Origin: SKVR01 sp037441525
GTDB lineage: Bacteria; Bacteroidota; Bacteroidia; Bacteroidales; UBA7960
Length of the DNA stretch: 64,000 nucleotides
Assembly (NCBI GenBank): GCA_037441525.1
Contig: JBBISA010000004.1
Span: 1 to 64,000 of the forward strand
Reading direction: 5' to 3'
In this document: in pieces, positions 17,613 to 25,053 of the stretch
How positions within the stretch are numbered: position 1 is the first letter of the stretch
How the letters are laid out: each line of letters opens with the position of its first letter
Notes under the pieces: generated by a model
Database searches by the model: none
Seen by the model: only the letters and a program-made list of their open reading frames with translations
What the model was told of the DNA's origin: nothing
Made by a program: the position numbers and the translations under genes

Positions 17613-17820
17613 ACCCAGATTTGTATTTAGCCGATTTTTCTAATGACCATGATTAGAAAAACATCAGTATAAGTTACTGAAAATTATATTATTAGAACGA
17701 CAAATCGCATAAGAAAAACTATAAATTGTAATCAGAAATGCTTACAATTTATGTTTTTCTAAGGCGGGGTTAATCCCGGCTAAGTCATTAGTTCACTGCA
17801 TTCCTAATGACTAATCCGGG
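17611..17820 (+). repeat. Dispersed hairpin repeat, copy 3 (most complete)
   Basis: The longest copy begins inside the rlmH stop codon. Three hairpins follow in order. The first is near 17637 (TTTTCTAAT / ATTAGAAAA). The second, at 17712-17760, is almost perfect (AGAAAAACTATAAATTGTAA against TTACAATTTATGTTTTTCT). The third, at 17775-17820, pairs CCCGGCTAAGTCATTAG with CTAATGACTAATCCGGG. It probably also ends rlmH transcription. Compensating differences between copies keep the stems paired. Confidence 0.85.
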
Positions 17821-17939
17821 ATAAATAAGAAACCCCGCCAAATAGGCAGGGTACTTACTCTGGGGAGGCTGTCGCACCATTATTGCCGGAGCAACATAAT
17901 TTTTTCCAATTTCACAAAAGTCGCCTTTATAGGGATACT

Positions 17940-18155
17940 TCAGTTGTTTTCGATGTTAAACTTTTTTTTTAAGTGAATTTTGGGAGGTTGTTCTTCTTCA
18001 ATTTTAATAAAATCAATCCCGTGCTTAATGCACCATTCTGAAAAGTCTTCTCCTAAGCTGTTGTTGCCTGCAAAATCGTTCATAAGATGCTGCTCAACGC
18101 AAACCAAGTCGGATCTGGTTTTTAGTAGCTTCAGTACGATGTCTCTATAGGTCAT
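17940..18155 (-). CDS. Small protein of unknown function (71 residues)
   Basis: Not recognised. The 71-residue product has no signal peptide or membrane segment. It has a mixed helical N-terminal half, and the tail (HLKKKFNIENN) is basic. It contains two cysteines (Cys19 and Cys42). It follows a 54-residue gene on the same strand by 56 bases, and both sit behind a good promoter candidate, which is the main reason to treat it as real. It could also be a remnant of a longer gene. Confidence 0.5.
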   Translation of the reverse strand: MTYRDIVLKLLKTRSDLVCVEQHLMNDFAGNNSLGEDFSEWCIKHGIDFIKIEEEQPPKIHLKKKFNIENN

Positions 18156-18211
18156 TGTAATAAGTTATAAGTTGTTAGTGGAATGAGGGAGTTGGTGATT
18201 TTGCGGAGTCA

Positions 18212-18376
18212 TTAATCGCGGCTGACCTGAAGAGCCGACAATTGTCTCTGTATTTCTTTGTAACTTTTAATTAGTTTGGAGATGAGTTCACATTCGCGTG
18301 TATTGAGAAGATAAACAACCTCTTTGTTGTTTTCGAGGTCTCTCAAATAATCGAGTTCTTTGTCGGTTAACATCAT
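18212..18376 (-). CDS. Very small helical protein (54 residues)
   Basis: A short frame starting with ATG ATG and ending in TAA. It encodes MMLTDKELDYLRDLE at the start and SALQVSRD at the end. It is rich in Leu, Glu, Lys and Asn in a heptad-like pattern, consistent with one or two amphipathic helices. A promoter candidate with both boxes lies 75 bases upstream, and another small gene follows on the same strand. No family is recognised. The organised composition and promoter favour a real gene, but it is short enough that chance cannot be excluded. Confidence 0.5.
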   Translation of the reverse strand: MMLTDKELDYLRDLENNKEVVYLLNTRECELISKLIKSYKEIQRQLSALQVSRD

Positions 18377-18450
18377 GGGAGAAAACTATTTGTGTTTTAT
18401 TATTACAGTGCTTGTTTTATAAGAGCCCGGTGTTATGCTCATTTTCAAAA

Positions 18451-18483
18451 CAAAGTTAGTTTAACGCACATGGCAAGCCACAA
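18451..18483 (-). promoter_or_regulatory. Promoter of the two small genes
   Basis: The minus strand has TTG, 22 bases, then TAACTTTG, a full -7 match. The rpoD promoter in this window has the same TTG-22-TAACTTTG layout. The predicted transcript start is near 18444, about 68 bases before the 54-residue gene. Confidence 0.55.
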
Positions 18484-18634
18484 TGCATTTTACCTGATTT
18501 TTATAGGTGAAATGTACTGTTTGTTATGCAAAAGGTCTACGAAATACAACCTTTTGTGTGTCAGAATGATTGATTTAAACGAAAAAGCATAGTAATTAAG
18601 CGAAGTGTGGCAGGTGTTTTCAACCCCGTAAAAA

Positions 18635-18674
18635 AGCAGAGGCGAAGGAAAAATATCATTCCTTCGCCTCTGCT
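18635..18674 (-). terminator. Terminator of the infB-pgi operon
   Basis: A perfect 16-bp stem (AGCAGAGGCGAAGGAA and its complement) with an 8-base loop is followed on the minus strand by TTTTTT. It lies 17 bases after the pgi stop. Confidence 0.95.
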
Positions 18675-18691
18675 AAATTAAGATGTTTGAA

Positions 18692-20041
18692 TCAGTAAAT
18701 GCGTTTGCGGAGTTCTTCGGTTTGCTTTTCGAAACCTGGTTTTTCGAGCAGGGCAAACATGTTTTTCTTGTAAGCTTCAACCCCGGGTTGGTCGAATGGG
18801 TTAACATCGAGAATATAGCCACTTATGGCGCATCCCATTTCAAAAAAGTATACTAGCTCGCCCAATACACTTTCGTTGATTCGGGGAAGTATTACTTCAA
18901 TATTGGGTACATTGCCATCGAGATGGGCAAGCATGGTACCTTCTTCAGCCATTCGGTTAACATAGCTCAATCGCTTTCCTGATAAAAAGTTCAACCCGTC
19001 AAGGTCGTCAGTGTCTGGGGGAATAGTAATGACGGTATCAGGATTTTCAACCCTTACAACAGTTTCAAAGATGTTGCGCAATCCATCCTGAACATATTGG
19101 CCCATAGAATGTAAGTCGGTAGTAAAGTTGACACCGGCAGGAAAAATTCCTTTGCTATCCTTGCCTTCACTTTCACCGTAGAGTTGTTTCCACCATTCGA
19201 TAAAATACATGAGATTAGGTGTGTAGGATGCCATGATTTCGGTAGTTTTGCCCTTTCGGTAAAGAATATTACGAGCAACGGCATACAATGCTGCCGGGTT
19301 TTCGAACAACCCATTCTCTTTTAGCAGGTATTGCTGCATGGTTTGAGCACCTTTTGCAAACTCACGAATATTGAAACCGGCAACAGCAATGGGTAATAAA
19401 CCTACCGGGGTAAGAACTGAATAACGTCCACCCACATCATCAGGAATAACATAGGTTTTGTATGACTTGCCGTTGGCCAGGGTTTTTAGGGCACCTCGGC
19501 TGGCATCTGTAATGGCAACTATTCGCTCGACGGCCTTTTCTGCTCCATATTTTGCTTCAATGTGGGCTCGCAGTAGCCTGAAAGCAATGGCCGGTTCGGT
19601 AGTGGTACCAGACTTACTTATTACAATAATGGAGTAATCCTTATCGTTGAGAAACTGAAGCAACTGGTGCATGTAGTCTTCACTTATGTTCTGACCGGCA
19701 TAAACAACCAATGGGTTTGGATTTTTCTCATATTCCATCAGGTAAAAATTGCTGCTCAGGGCATCTATCACTGCTCTGGCACCCAGGTATGAACCTCCAA
19801 TGCCTACCACAACTGCTACCTTCGACTGGCTGCGGATTTTGGCGGCAGTTTGCTCAATATCGGCAAGCAGGTTGCTGTCGATTTCTGATGGCAGATTTAC
19901 CCATCCGAGAAAATCATTTCCTGCGCCACTTTTTTCATACACCTTGCGGCGTTGCAAGGCAACTTCAGACTCAAAAAGCCTAACATCTTCTTTGCTGACA
20001 AAGGCCTTTGCTTTGTCAATCCGTACTTTTAACTGAATCAT
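18692..20041 (-). CDS. pgi: Glucose-6-phosphate isomerase
   Basis: Interconverts glucose-6-phosphate and fructose-6-phosphate in glycolysis and gluconeogenesis. The 449-residue length fits the short bacterial form. The SIS-fold sugar-phosphate site is visible: VVGIGGSYLGARA near residue 80, VISKSGTTTEPAIAFR near 140, DVGGRYSVLTPVGLLP near 200, and a C-terminal FDQPGVEAYKKNMF that carries the catalytic lysine region of the family. It starts 9 bases after infB and ends at a strong terminator, so it is the last gene of the rimP-nusA-infB transcript. That linkage looks specific to this lineage. Confidence 0.96.
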   Translation of the reverse strand: MIQLKVRIDKAKAFVSKEDVRLFESEVALQRRKVYEKSGAGNDFLGWVNLPSEIDSNLLADIEQTAAKIRSQSKVAVVVGIGGSYLGARAVIDALSSNFYLMEYEKNPNPLVVYAGQNISEDYMHQLLQFLNDKDYSIIVISKSGTTTEPAIAFRLLRAHIEAKYGAEKAVERIVAITDASRGALKTLANGKSYKTYVIPDDVGGRYSVLTPVGLLPIAVAGFNIREFAKGAQTMQQYLLKENGLFENPAALYAVARNILYRKGKTTEIMASYTPNLMYFIEWWKQLYGESEGKDSKGIFPAGVNFTTDLHSMGQYVQDGLRNIFETVVRVENPDTVITIPPDTDDLDGLNFLSGKRLSYVNRMAEEGTMLAHLDGNVPNIEVILPRINESVLGELVYFFEMGCAISGYILDVNPFDQPGVEAYKKNMFALLEKPGFEKQTEELRKRIY

Positions 20042-20050
20042 AATTGGAAA

Positions 20051-23047
20051 TTAATCGAGTTTACGTGCTATTTCTATGGTTTCGTAAGCCTCAATGATAT
20101 CGCCAACCTTAATGTCGTTGAAACGGTCTATGTTCAATCCACATTCGTAGCCCGATGCCACTTCTTTTACATCGTCCTTGAAGCGTTTCAATGAACCCAG
20201 GTAGCCTGTGTACACAACAATACCATCGCGGATAACCCTGATTTTTGAGTTGCGGGTGATTTTTCCGTCGAGTACCATACATCCGGCAACGGTTCCAACC
20301 TTTGTAATTCTGAATGTTTCGCGTACTTCAATATTGGCCGTAACCTTTTCTTCAATTTCGGGTGATAACATACCTTCTATTGCCGATTTGATTTCGTTGA
20401 TAGCGTTGTAGATAACTGAGTAAATACGAATATCGATTTCTTCGTTTTCGGCGAGTTTACGGGCTGCCATTGACGGGCGCACCTGGAAACCAACAATAAT
20501 TGCATTTGAAGCTGAGGCCAGAAGTACATCGCCTTCGGTGATTGGGCCAACGGCTTTGTGAATAATGTTAACCTGTACCTCTTCGGTTGAAAGCTTGAGC
20601 AGCGAATCGGCAAGGGCTTCAACAGAACCGTCAACATCACCCTTGATAATGATATTGAGTTCTTTAAAGTCACCAATGGCGATACGGCGGCCAATTTCGT
20701 CGAGGGTAATATGTTTCTGGGTGCGAAGCCCCTGTTCGCGAAGCAGTTGCTGGCGCTTGGATGTTATGGACTTTGCTTCCTGATCATCATTTACAACATG
20801 GAAAGTATCACCAGCTTGCGGAGCACCATCAAGACCAAGGATCAGTGCCGGGGTAGCCGGGCCTGATTCTTTTATGCGCACATTACGCTCATTAAACATG
20901 GCCTTTATCCTGCCATGATGAACACCGGCAACGACGATATCGCCAACCCTAAGTGTACCATTTTGTACCAGAATTGTGGCAAGATACCCACGGCCTTTAT
21001 CAAGCGACGATTCGATAACTGTGCCTGATGCATTTCTGTTGGGGTTGGCTTTTAGGTCGAGCAGTTCTGCTTCGAGCAAAACCTTTTCCAGTAGCTTGTC
21101 TATATTGATTCCATTTTTTGCAGAAATCTCCTGGCTTTGGTACTTTCCACCCCAGTCTTCCACCAAAATATTTATTTTGGCAAGTTCTTCCTTTACTTTT
21201 TCAACATTGGCGGTGGGCTTATCAATTTTGTTAATGGCTATAACCAGGGGAACCCCGGCGGCCTGGGCATGGTTGATTGCTTCAACGGTTTGGGGCATTA
21301 CATTATCGTCGGCGGCTACCACGATAATGGCTACGTCGGTAACTTTTGCACCGCGGGCACGCATAGCGGTAAAAGCTTCGTGACCTGGAGTATCAAGAAA
21401 CGTAATCATTTTACCATCTTCGAGCTGCACTGAATAGGCGCCGATGTGCTGGGTAATTCCACCGGCTTCACCGGCAATTACATTGGAGTGGCGTATCTTA
21501 TCGAGCAGCGATGTTTTGCCGTGGTCAACGTGCCCCATTACAGTAACTATGGGTGCCCGGCTAAATAGCTGATCTGGTGAGTCTTCTTCTTCTTCGATGG
21601 CTTCCTGGGCATCAACGCTGACAAAATCTACTTCGTAACCAAACTCGTCAGCCACAATAGTAATGGTTTCGGCATCGAGCCGCTGATTGATAGAAACCAC
21701 CAATCCTAAGCTCATGCAGGTTGAGATAACGTTTACCACCGGCACATTCATAAGGCTGGCGAGTTCGTTGGCCGAAACAAATTCAGTAACTTTTAGTATT
21801 TTCTGTTCCATTTCGGCGCGTTCAATATCCTGAATGCGCTTATTTTGCTGAATATCTCTTTTTTGTCTGCGGTGTTTTGCGGCCTTTGATTTTCCGCTGC
21901 CACTCAGCGTTGCAAGCGTTTCTCTTATCTGCCTTGATATTTCTTCTTCGCTTACTTCGGGTTTTATATAGTCGCGACGTTGTGCTTTTTTCCCCTTACT
22001 GTGCTGGGGTTGTTGTTGCTGTGCAGGTGGTTTTTGTTGTTTTTTCTGGCCTGCTTTCTGATCCTGGGTTTCGTCGGTTTGGATAGTTTCGGTGGGTGCG
22101 GTTTTTTCACCCTCCTGAGCCCTCTCTTTGCGAATACGTTTGCGTTTTCGCTTCTTGGGCTTGTCGGTATCTGAAGAAGATGCAACCGGTTTTTTGCTCT
22201 TATCGCGGGCAACAGGCAATTCCATTTTACCCAGAATGGTAACTCCTTCAAGTTTTTTAACTTGGGTTTTATAAAAATTATCGGGGGTTGATTTTACTGG
22301 TTTATCAGAGTCAGTTTCAATTTCCTCCTCCTCATCATAATCTTCATCTTCATCAATTTCTTCATCTTCATTCAGCTCTTCAACTTCTGTGGTTTCAACC
22401 TGTAATACAGGATGTTCAACCTTTTTTTCTTCAGGTAAAACATCAACTGTTGCAACTACATCGATTTCAGGCTCAATTATAGTTTCAATCGCAGGTTCTA
22501 CGGGGGGGGGAGCAATTTCTTCCTTTATGACCTGGGGTTCTGGTTGAGGTTCGGGTACGGTTTTTTCTTCCCTGACAGGTGTTGTTTTCTTTGTTATTGT
22601 TTCAAGTTTCCCAAGAATTTTGGGTCCAGCGAGTTTAACTTTTTCTACAACAGGTTCAGTATCGGGTTTGATTAGCTCTACGGCTGCTTTGGGTGTTTCT
22701 ACAATAGATGACCGGATGTCTTTAATAAGAAGTTCTTCTTCGAATTCGTCTTCATCGCGCCGGGTTGTACCTTTTGTGCCCGGGGCTTCTCCGTGGTGGT
22801 CATCTGTAAGAGAAATACTTTCGCGTTTGGTAAAGCTAAGCCCTGTTTTTCTTACTTCATCTTTGAGGCTTTTTTCTTTCTGAAACTCTTTGGCAAGTAT
22901 CAGATAGGTATCTTCAGATATTTTAGTGTTGGGATTAATGTCAATAGCGATGCCTTTCTTAGCCAGAAAATCAACAATTGTTTGTGTGCCAACGTTAAAT
23001 TCCCTTGCTATCTTACTTAATCTTAATACGGTAGTTCCTTCCGTCAT
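20051..23047 (-). CDS. infB: Translation initiation factor IF-2
   Basis: The GTPase that places initiator tRNA on the ribosome. The start at 23047 (MTEGTTVLRLSKIAREFN) matches the conserved IF-2 N-terminal domain; a longer frame beginning 72 bases upstream would overlap nusA. Residues about 60-420 are a long, acidic then Lys/Gln-rich low-complexity linker typical of Bacteroidota. The G domain follows, with G1 GHVDHGKTS, G3 DTPGHEAF and G4 NKID. After this come beta-barrel domains and the C-terminal fMet-tRNA-binding region. Total length is 998 residues. It is co-oriented with nusA upstream (64-base gap) and pgi downstream. Confidence 0.97.
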   Translation of the reverse strand: MTEGTTVLRLSKIAREFNVGTQTIVDFLAKKGIAIDINPNTKISEDTYLILAKEFQKEKSLKDEVRKTGLSFTKRESISLTDDHHGEAPGTKGTTRRDEDEFEEELLIKDIRSSIVETPKAAVELIKPDTEPVVEKVKLAGPKILGKLETITKKTTPVREEKTVPEPQPEPQVIKEEIAPPPVEPAIETIIEPEIDVVATVDVLPEEKKVEHPVLQVETTEVEELNEDEEIDEDEDYDEEEEIETDSDKPVKSTPDNFYKTQVKKLEGVTILGKMELPVARDKSKKPVASSSDTDKPKKRKRKRIRKERAQEGEKTAPTETIQTDETQDQKAGQKKQQKPPAQQQQPQHSKGKKAQRRDYIKPEVSEEEISRQIRETLATLSGSGKSKAAKHRRQKRDIQQNKRIQDIERAEMEQKILKVTEFVSANELASLMNVPVVNVISTCMSLGLVVSINQRLDAETITIVADEFGYEVDFVSVDAQEAIEEEEDSPDQLFSRAPIVTVMGHVDHGKTSLLDKIRHSNVIAGEAGGITQHIGAYSVQLEDGKMITFLDTPGHEAFTAMRARGAKVTDVAIIVVAADDNVMPQTVEAINHAQAAGVPLVIAINKIDKPTANVEKVKEELAKINILVEDWGGKYQSQEISAKNGINIDKLLEKVLLEAELLDLKANPNRNASGTVIESSLDKGRGYLATILVQNGTLRVGDIVVAGVHHGRIKAMFNERNVRIKESGPATPALILGLDGAPQAGDTFHVVNDDQEAKSITSKRQQLLREQGLRTQKHITLDEIGRRIAIGDFKELNIIIKGDVDGSVEALADSLLKLSTEEVQVNIIHKAVGPITEGDVLLASASNAIIVGFQVRPSMAARKLAENEEIDIRIYSVIYNAINEIKSAIEGMLSPEIEEKVTANIEVRETFRITKVGTVAGCMVLDGKITRNSKIRVIRDGIVVYTGYLGSLKRFKDDVKEVASGYECGLNIDRFNDIKVGDIIEAYETIEIARKLD

Positions 23048-23111
23048 ATCTGAATCCTGAGTTACTAAAAATTGTTGCAGCTTCTGAAAAATGTTTGCAA
23101 AGTTATTTATT

Positions 23112-24347
23112 TTATTCAAATTCCGCCCTTAATATGCTTAATACTTCCTTGATGGTTTCCTCTTCAAGGTCAACACGAATAACCAAATCGTGAAGCGAGA
23201 GGTTCAGAATACTCTTAGCCGTATCGAGGCCAACGCGCTTAAATTCATCCAGTATCCACTGTTCAATTTCATCAGAAAATTCTTGAATATCAACATCTTC
23301 TGAATCCTGATCTGTATCTCTGTACACATCGATCTCGTAACCGGTTAATAACCCTGCGAGTTTAATATTAAACCCCCCTTTACCAATGGCCATCGAAACC
23401 TGATCGGGTTTAAGGAATACTTCTGCTCTTTTGCTGGCATCATCGATATTGATGGACGTAATTTTGGCGGGACTTAGTGCCCGGGTAATGTAAAGTGTGG
23501 CATTGGTAGTAAAATTAATTACGTCAATATTTTCATTGCGCAATTCGCGGACAATTCCATGAATACGGGAGCCCTTCATCCCCACACAGGCGCCCACCGG
23601 GTCGATGCGGTCGTCGTATGATTCAACAGCTACCTTTGCCCTTTCGCCAGGCGCCCTTACAATTTTCTTAATAGTGATAAGTCCGTCGTGCACTTCAGGT
23701 ACTTCCTGCTCAAACATTCTTTCAAGGAAAACGTTGGATGTGCGGGAAAGAATTATCACGGGGTTGTTGTTCTTTATTTCCACCCTGGCAACCACTGCTC
23801 TTACAGTATCGCCTTTATGAAACCTGTCGGTAGGTATCTGCTCAGATTTGGGTAAAAGCAGTTCAATATTTTCATCATCGAGGGCCAGGAGCTCTTTTTT
23901 CCATACCTGATAGACTTCGGCAGTAACCAATTCGCCCACACGCTCCTGATACTTGCGGTACACACTGTCTTTTTCCAGTTCAAGAACCTTGGTGGCCAGA
24001 TTTTGCCTGATGGATAAAATCTCGCGCCTTCCGAAGTCGGACATTTTTACAGGCTCGGATACTTCCTCACCGATTTCAAAATCGGGTTCTATTTTAATGG
24101 CTTTTGAATACTCAATTTCCCTGTTGGGGTCTTCAACGTTACCGTCTTCAACAATTATACGGTTGCGCCATACTTCGAGGTCGCCCTTATCGATGTTCAC
24201 AATGATGTCGAAGTTTTCAGCCGATCCGTATTTTTTCAACAGCATGTTCTTGAAAACATCCTCCAGGATGAGCATCATGGTGGGGCGGTCAATGTTCTTT
24301 AGTTCCTTGAATTCGGAAAACGATTCAACCAGATTAATACTTTCCAT
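23112..24347 (-). CDS. nusA: Transcription termination/antitermination factor NusA
   Basis: Binds RNA polymerase and RNA to modulate pausing, termination and antitermination. The order of domains is an N-terminal polymerase-binding region (about 1-125), an S1 domain (about 130-200, containing GDTVRAVVARVE), and two KH domains (about 205-345, with DPVGACVGMKGSRI and VSMAIGKGGFNIKLA). A short acidic tail follows and not the long C-terminal repeats of enterobacterial NusA, which is normal outside gammaproteobacteria. It lies between rimP (48-base gap) and infB, the classic arrangement. Confidence 0.97.
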   Translation of the reverse strand: MESINLVESFSEFKELKNIDRPTMMLILEDVFKNMLLKKYGSAENFDIIVNIDKGDLEVWRNRIIVEDGNVEDPNREIEYSKAIKIEPDFEIGEEVSEPVKMSDFGRREILSIRQNLATKVLELEKDSVYRKYQERVGELVTAEVYQVWKKELLALDDENIELLLPKSEQIPTDRFHKGDTVRAVVARVEIKNNNPVIILSRTSNVFLERMFEQEVPEVHDGLITIKKIVRAPGERAKVAVESYDDRIDPVGACVGMKGSRIHGIVRELRNENIDVINFTTNATLYITRALSPAKITSINIDDASKRAEVFLKPDQVSMAIGKGGFNIKLAGLLTGYEIDVYRDTDQDSEDVDIQEFSDEIEQWILDEFKRVGLDTAKSILNLSLHDLVIRVDLEEETIKEVLSILRAEFE

Positions 24348-24395
24348 TTGCCTTTGTATTTTATTTCGGTTTGGTAAAACTATGTTTTTTAATGA

Positions 24396-24863
24396 TTAAC
24401 CCTTAAATGAAATTTGCACTTTTACATCGGTTGCCTGCGTATAGGGTATCTGCTGCACAGGTTCTTCAGATGGTGTTGTGTCGTTCTTTTTCTTTTTCGG
24501 AAGCTGTTTTTCGATGGTAAAGGATGTTTCGCTGGCAGATAAGAGTTTCCCTTTTACCTTTTTGTCACCTTCCAGAATAAAAGCAACCTCACGTCCCACA
24601 TTTTTTCTGAATTGTCTGGGTAAAACCAGTGGCTTATCGATGCCTGTTGAGGATACTTCAAGTTCAAAATCTTCAATTTCGCGATCGAGTTGCGATTCAA
24701 GATGGCGGCTTAGTTCCACGCAACTGCTTATGGGAACGCCCTGGTCGCCATCAATAAATACACCAATGTGATTGCTTCTGGATATTCTCAGTTCAACAAG
24801 AAACAGTGGAGAACCCTGAAGGAATTCTTCAACAATGGCTGTTATTCTGTTTTTATCGAGCAT
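24396..24863 (-). CDS. rimP: Ribosome maturation factor RimP
   Basis: Assists assembly of the 30S subunit. The 155-residue protein has the RimP N-terminal domain, with VELRISRSNHIGVFIDGDQGVPISSC shown in part by GVFIDGD and the downstream pattern EDFELEVSSTGIDKPL. A C-terminal SH3-like domain is interrupted by a lysine-rich insert near residue 125 (LPKKKKND). It heads the rimP-nusA-infB-pgi operon. Confidence 0.95.
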   Translation of the reverse strand: MLDKNRITAIVEEFLQGSPLFLVELRISRSNHIGVFIDGDQGVPISSCVELSRHLESQLDREIEDFELEVSSTGIDKPLVLPRQFRKNVGREVAFILEGDKKVKGKLLSASETSFTIEKQLPKKKKNDTTPSEEPVQQIPYTQATDVKVQISFKG

Positions 24864-24904
24864 AGTTGCAAAGTGTTGTTAAACCTCAATGTGGTGCAAC
24901 AAAA

Positions 24905-24925
24905 CAGGGGACTTAAGGTCCCCTG
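24905..24925 (-). terminator. Hairpin between DUF2723 and rimP
   Basis: CAGGGGAC, a 5-base loop, GTCCCCTG, then TTTTGTT on the minus strand. It is a good intrinsic terminator for the DUF2723 gene. However, a promoter candidate for rimP lies upstream of it, so it could instead act as an attenuator in the rimP leader. Confidence 0.75.
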
Positions 24926-24947
24926 CATGAGCATTCGAATTTGTGTG

Positions 24948-24979
24948 TAAAGTTAAATTAAATTCTTTAACTCCGCAAA
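24948..24979 (-). promoter_or_regulatory. Candidate promoter of rimP-nusA-infB-pgi
   Basis: The minus strand reads TTTG, 20 bases, then TAACTTTA: a one-mismatch -7 box at canonical spacing. The predicted start near 24941 would place the 24905-24925 hairpin in the untranslated leader of rimP. Confidence 0.45.
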
Positions 24980-25053
24980 AAATGTTCTGAATTTTAGTGC
25001 ATTGTAAAAACGGATATTTTAATTTTATTCAACATCCTGTCAGATGAATACTA

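Noticed and set aside
18392..18592. A 66-codon plus-strand frame upstream of the two small genes
   Set aside because: It overlaps the promoter of the minus-strand pair and has no supporting context.
20976..21383. A 135-codon frame opposite infB
   Set aside because: Shadow of the conserved IF-2 G domain; the Ser/Ile-rich composition is typical of antisense frames.
23048..23119. Longer infB start overlapping nusA
   Set aside because: The conserved IF-2 N-terminus begins at 23047, and the extra 24 residues look non-coding.
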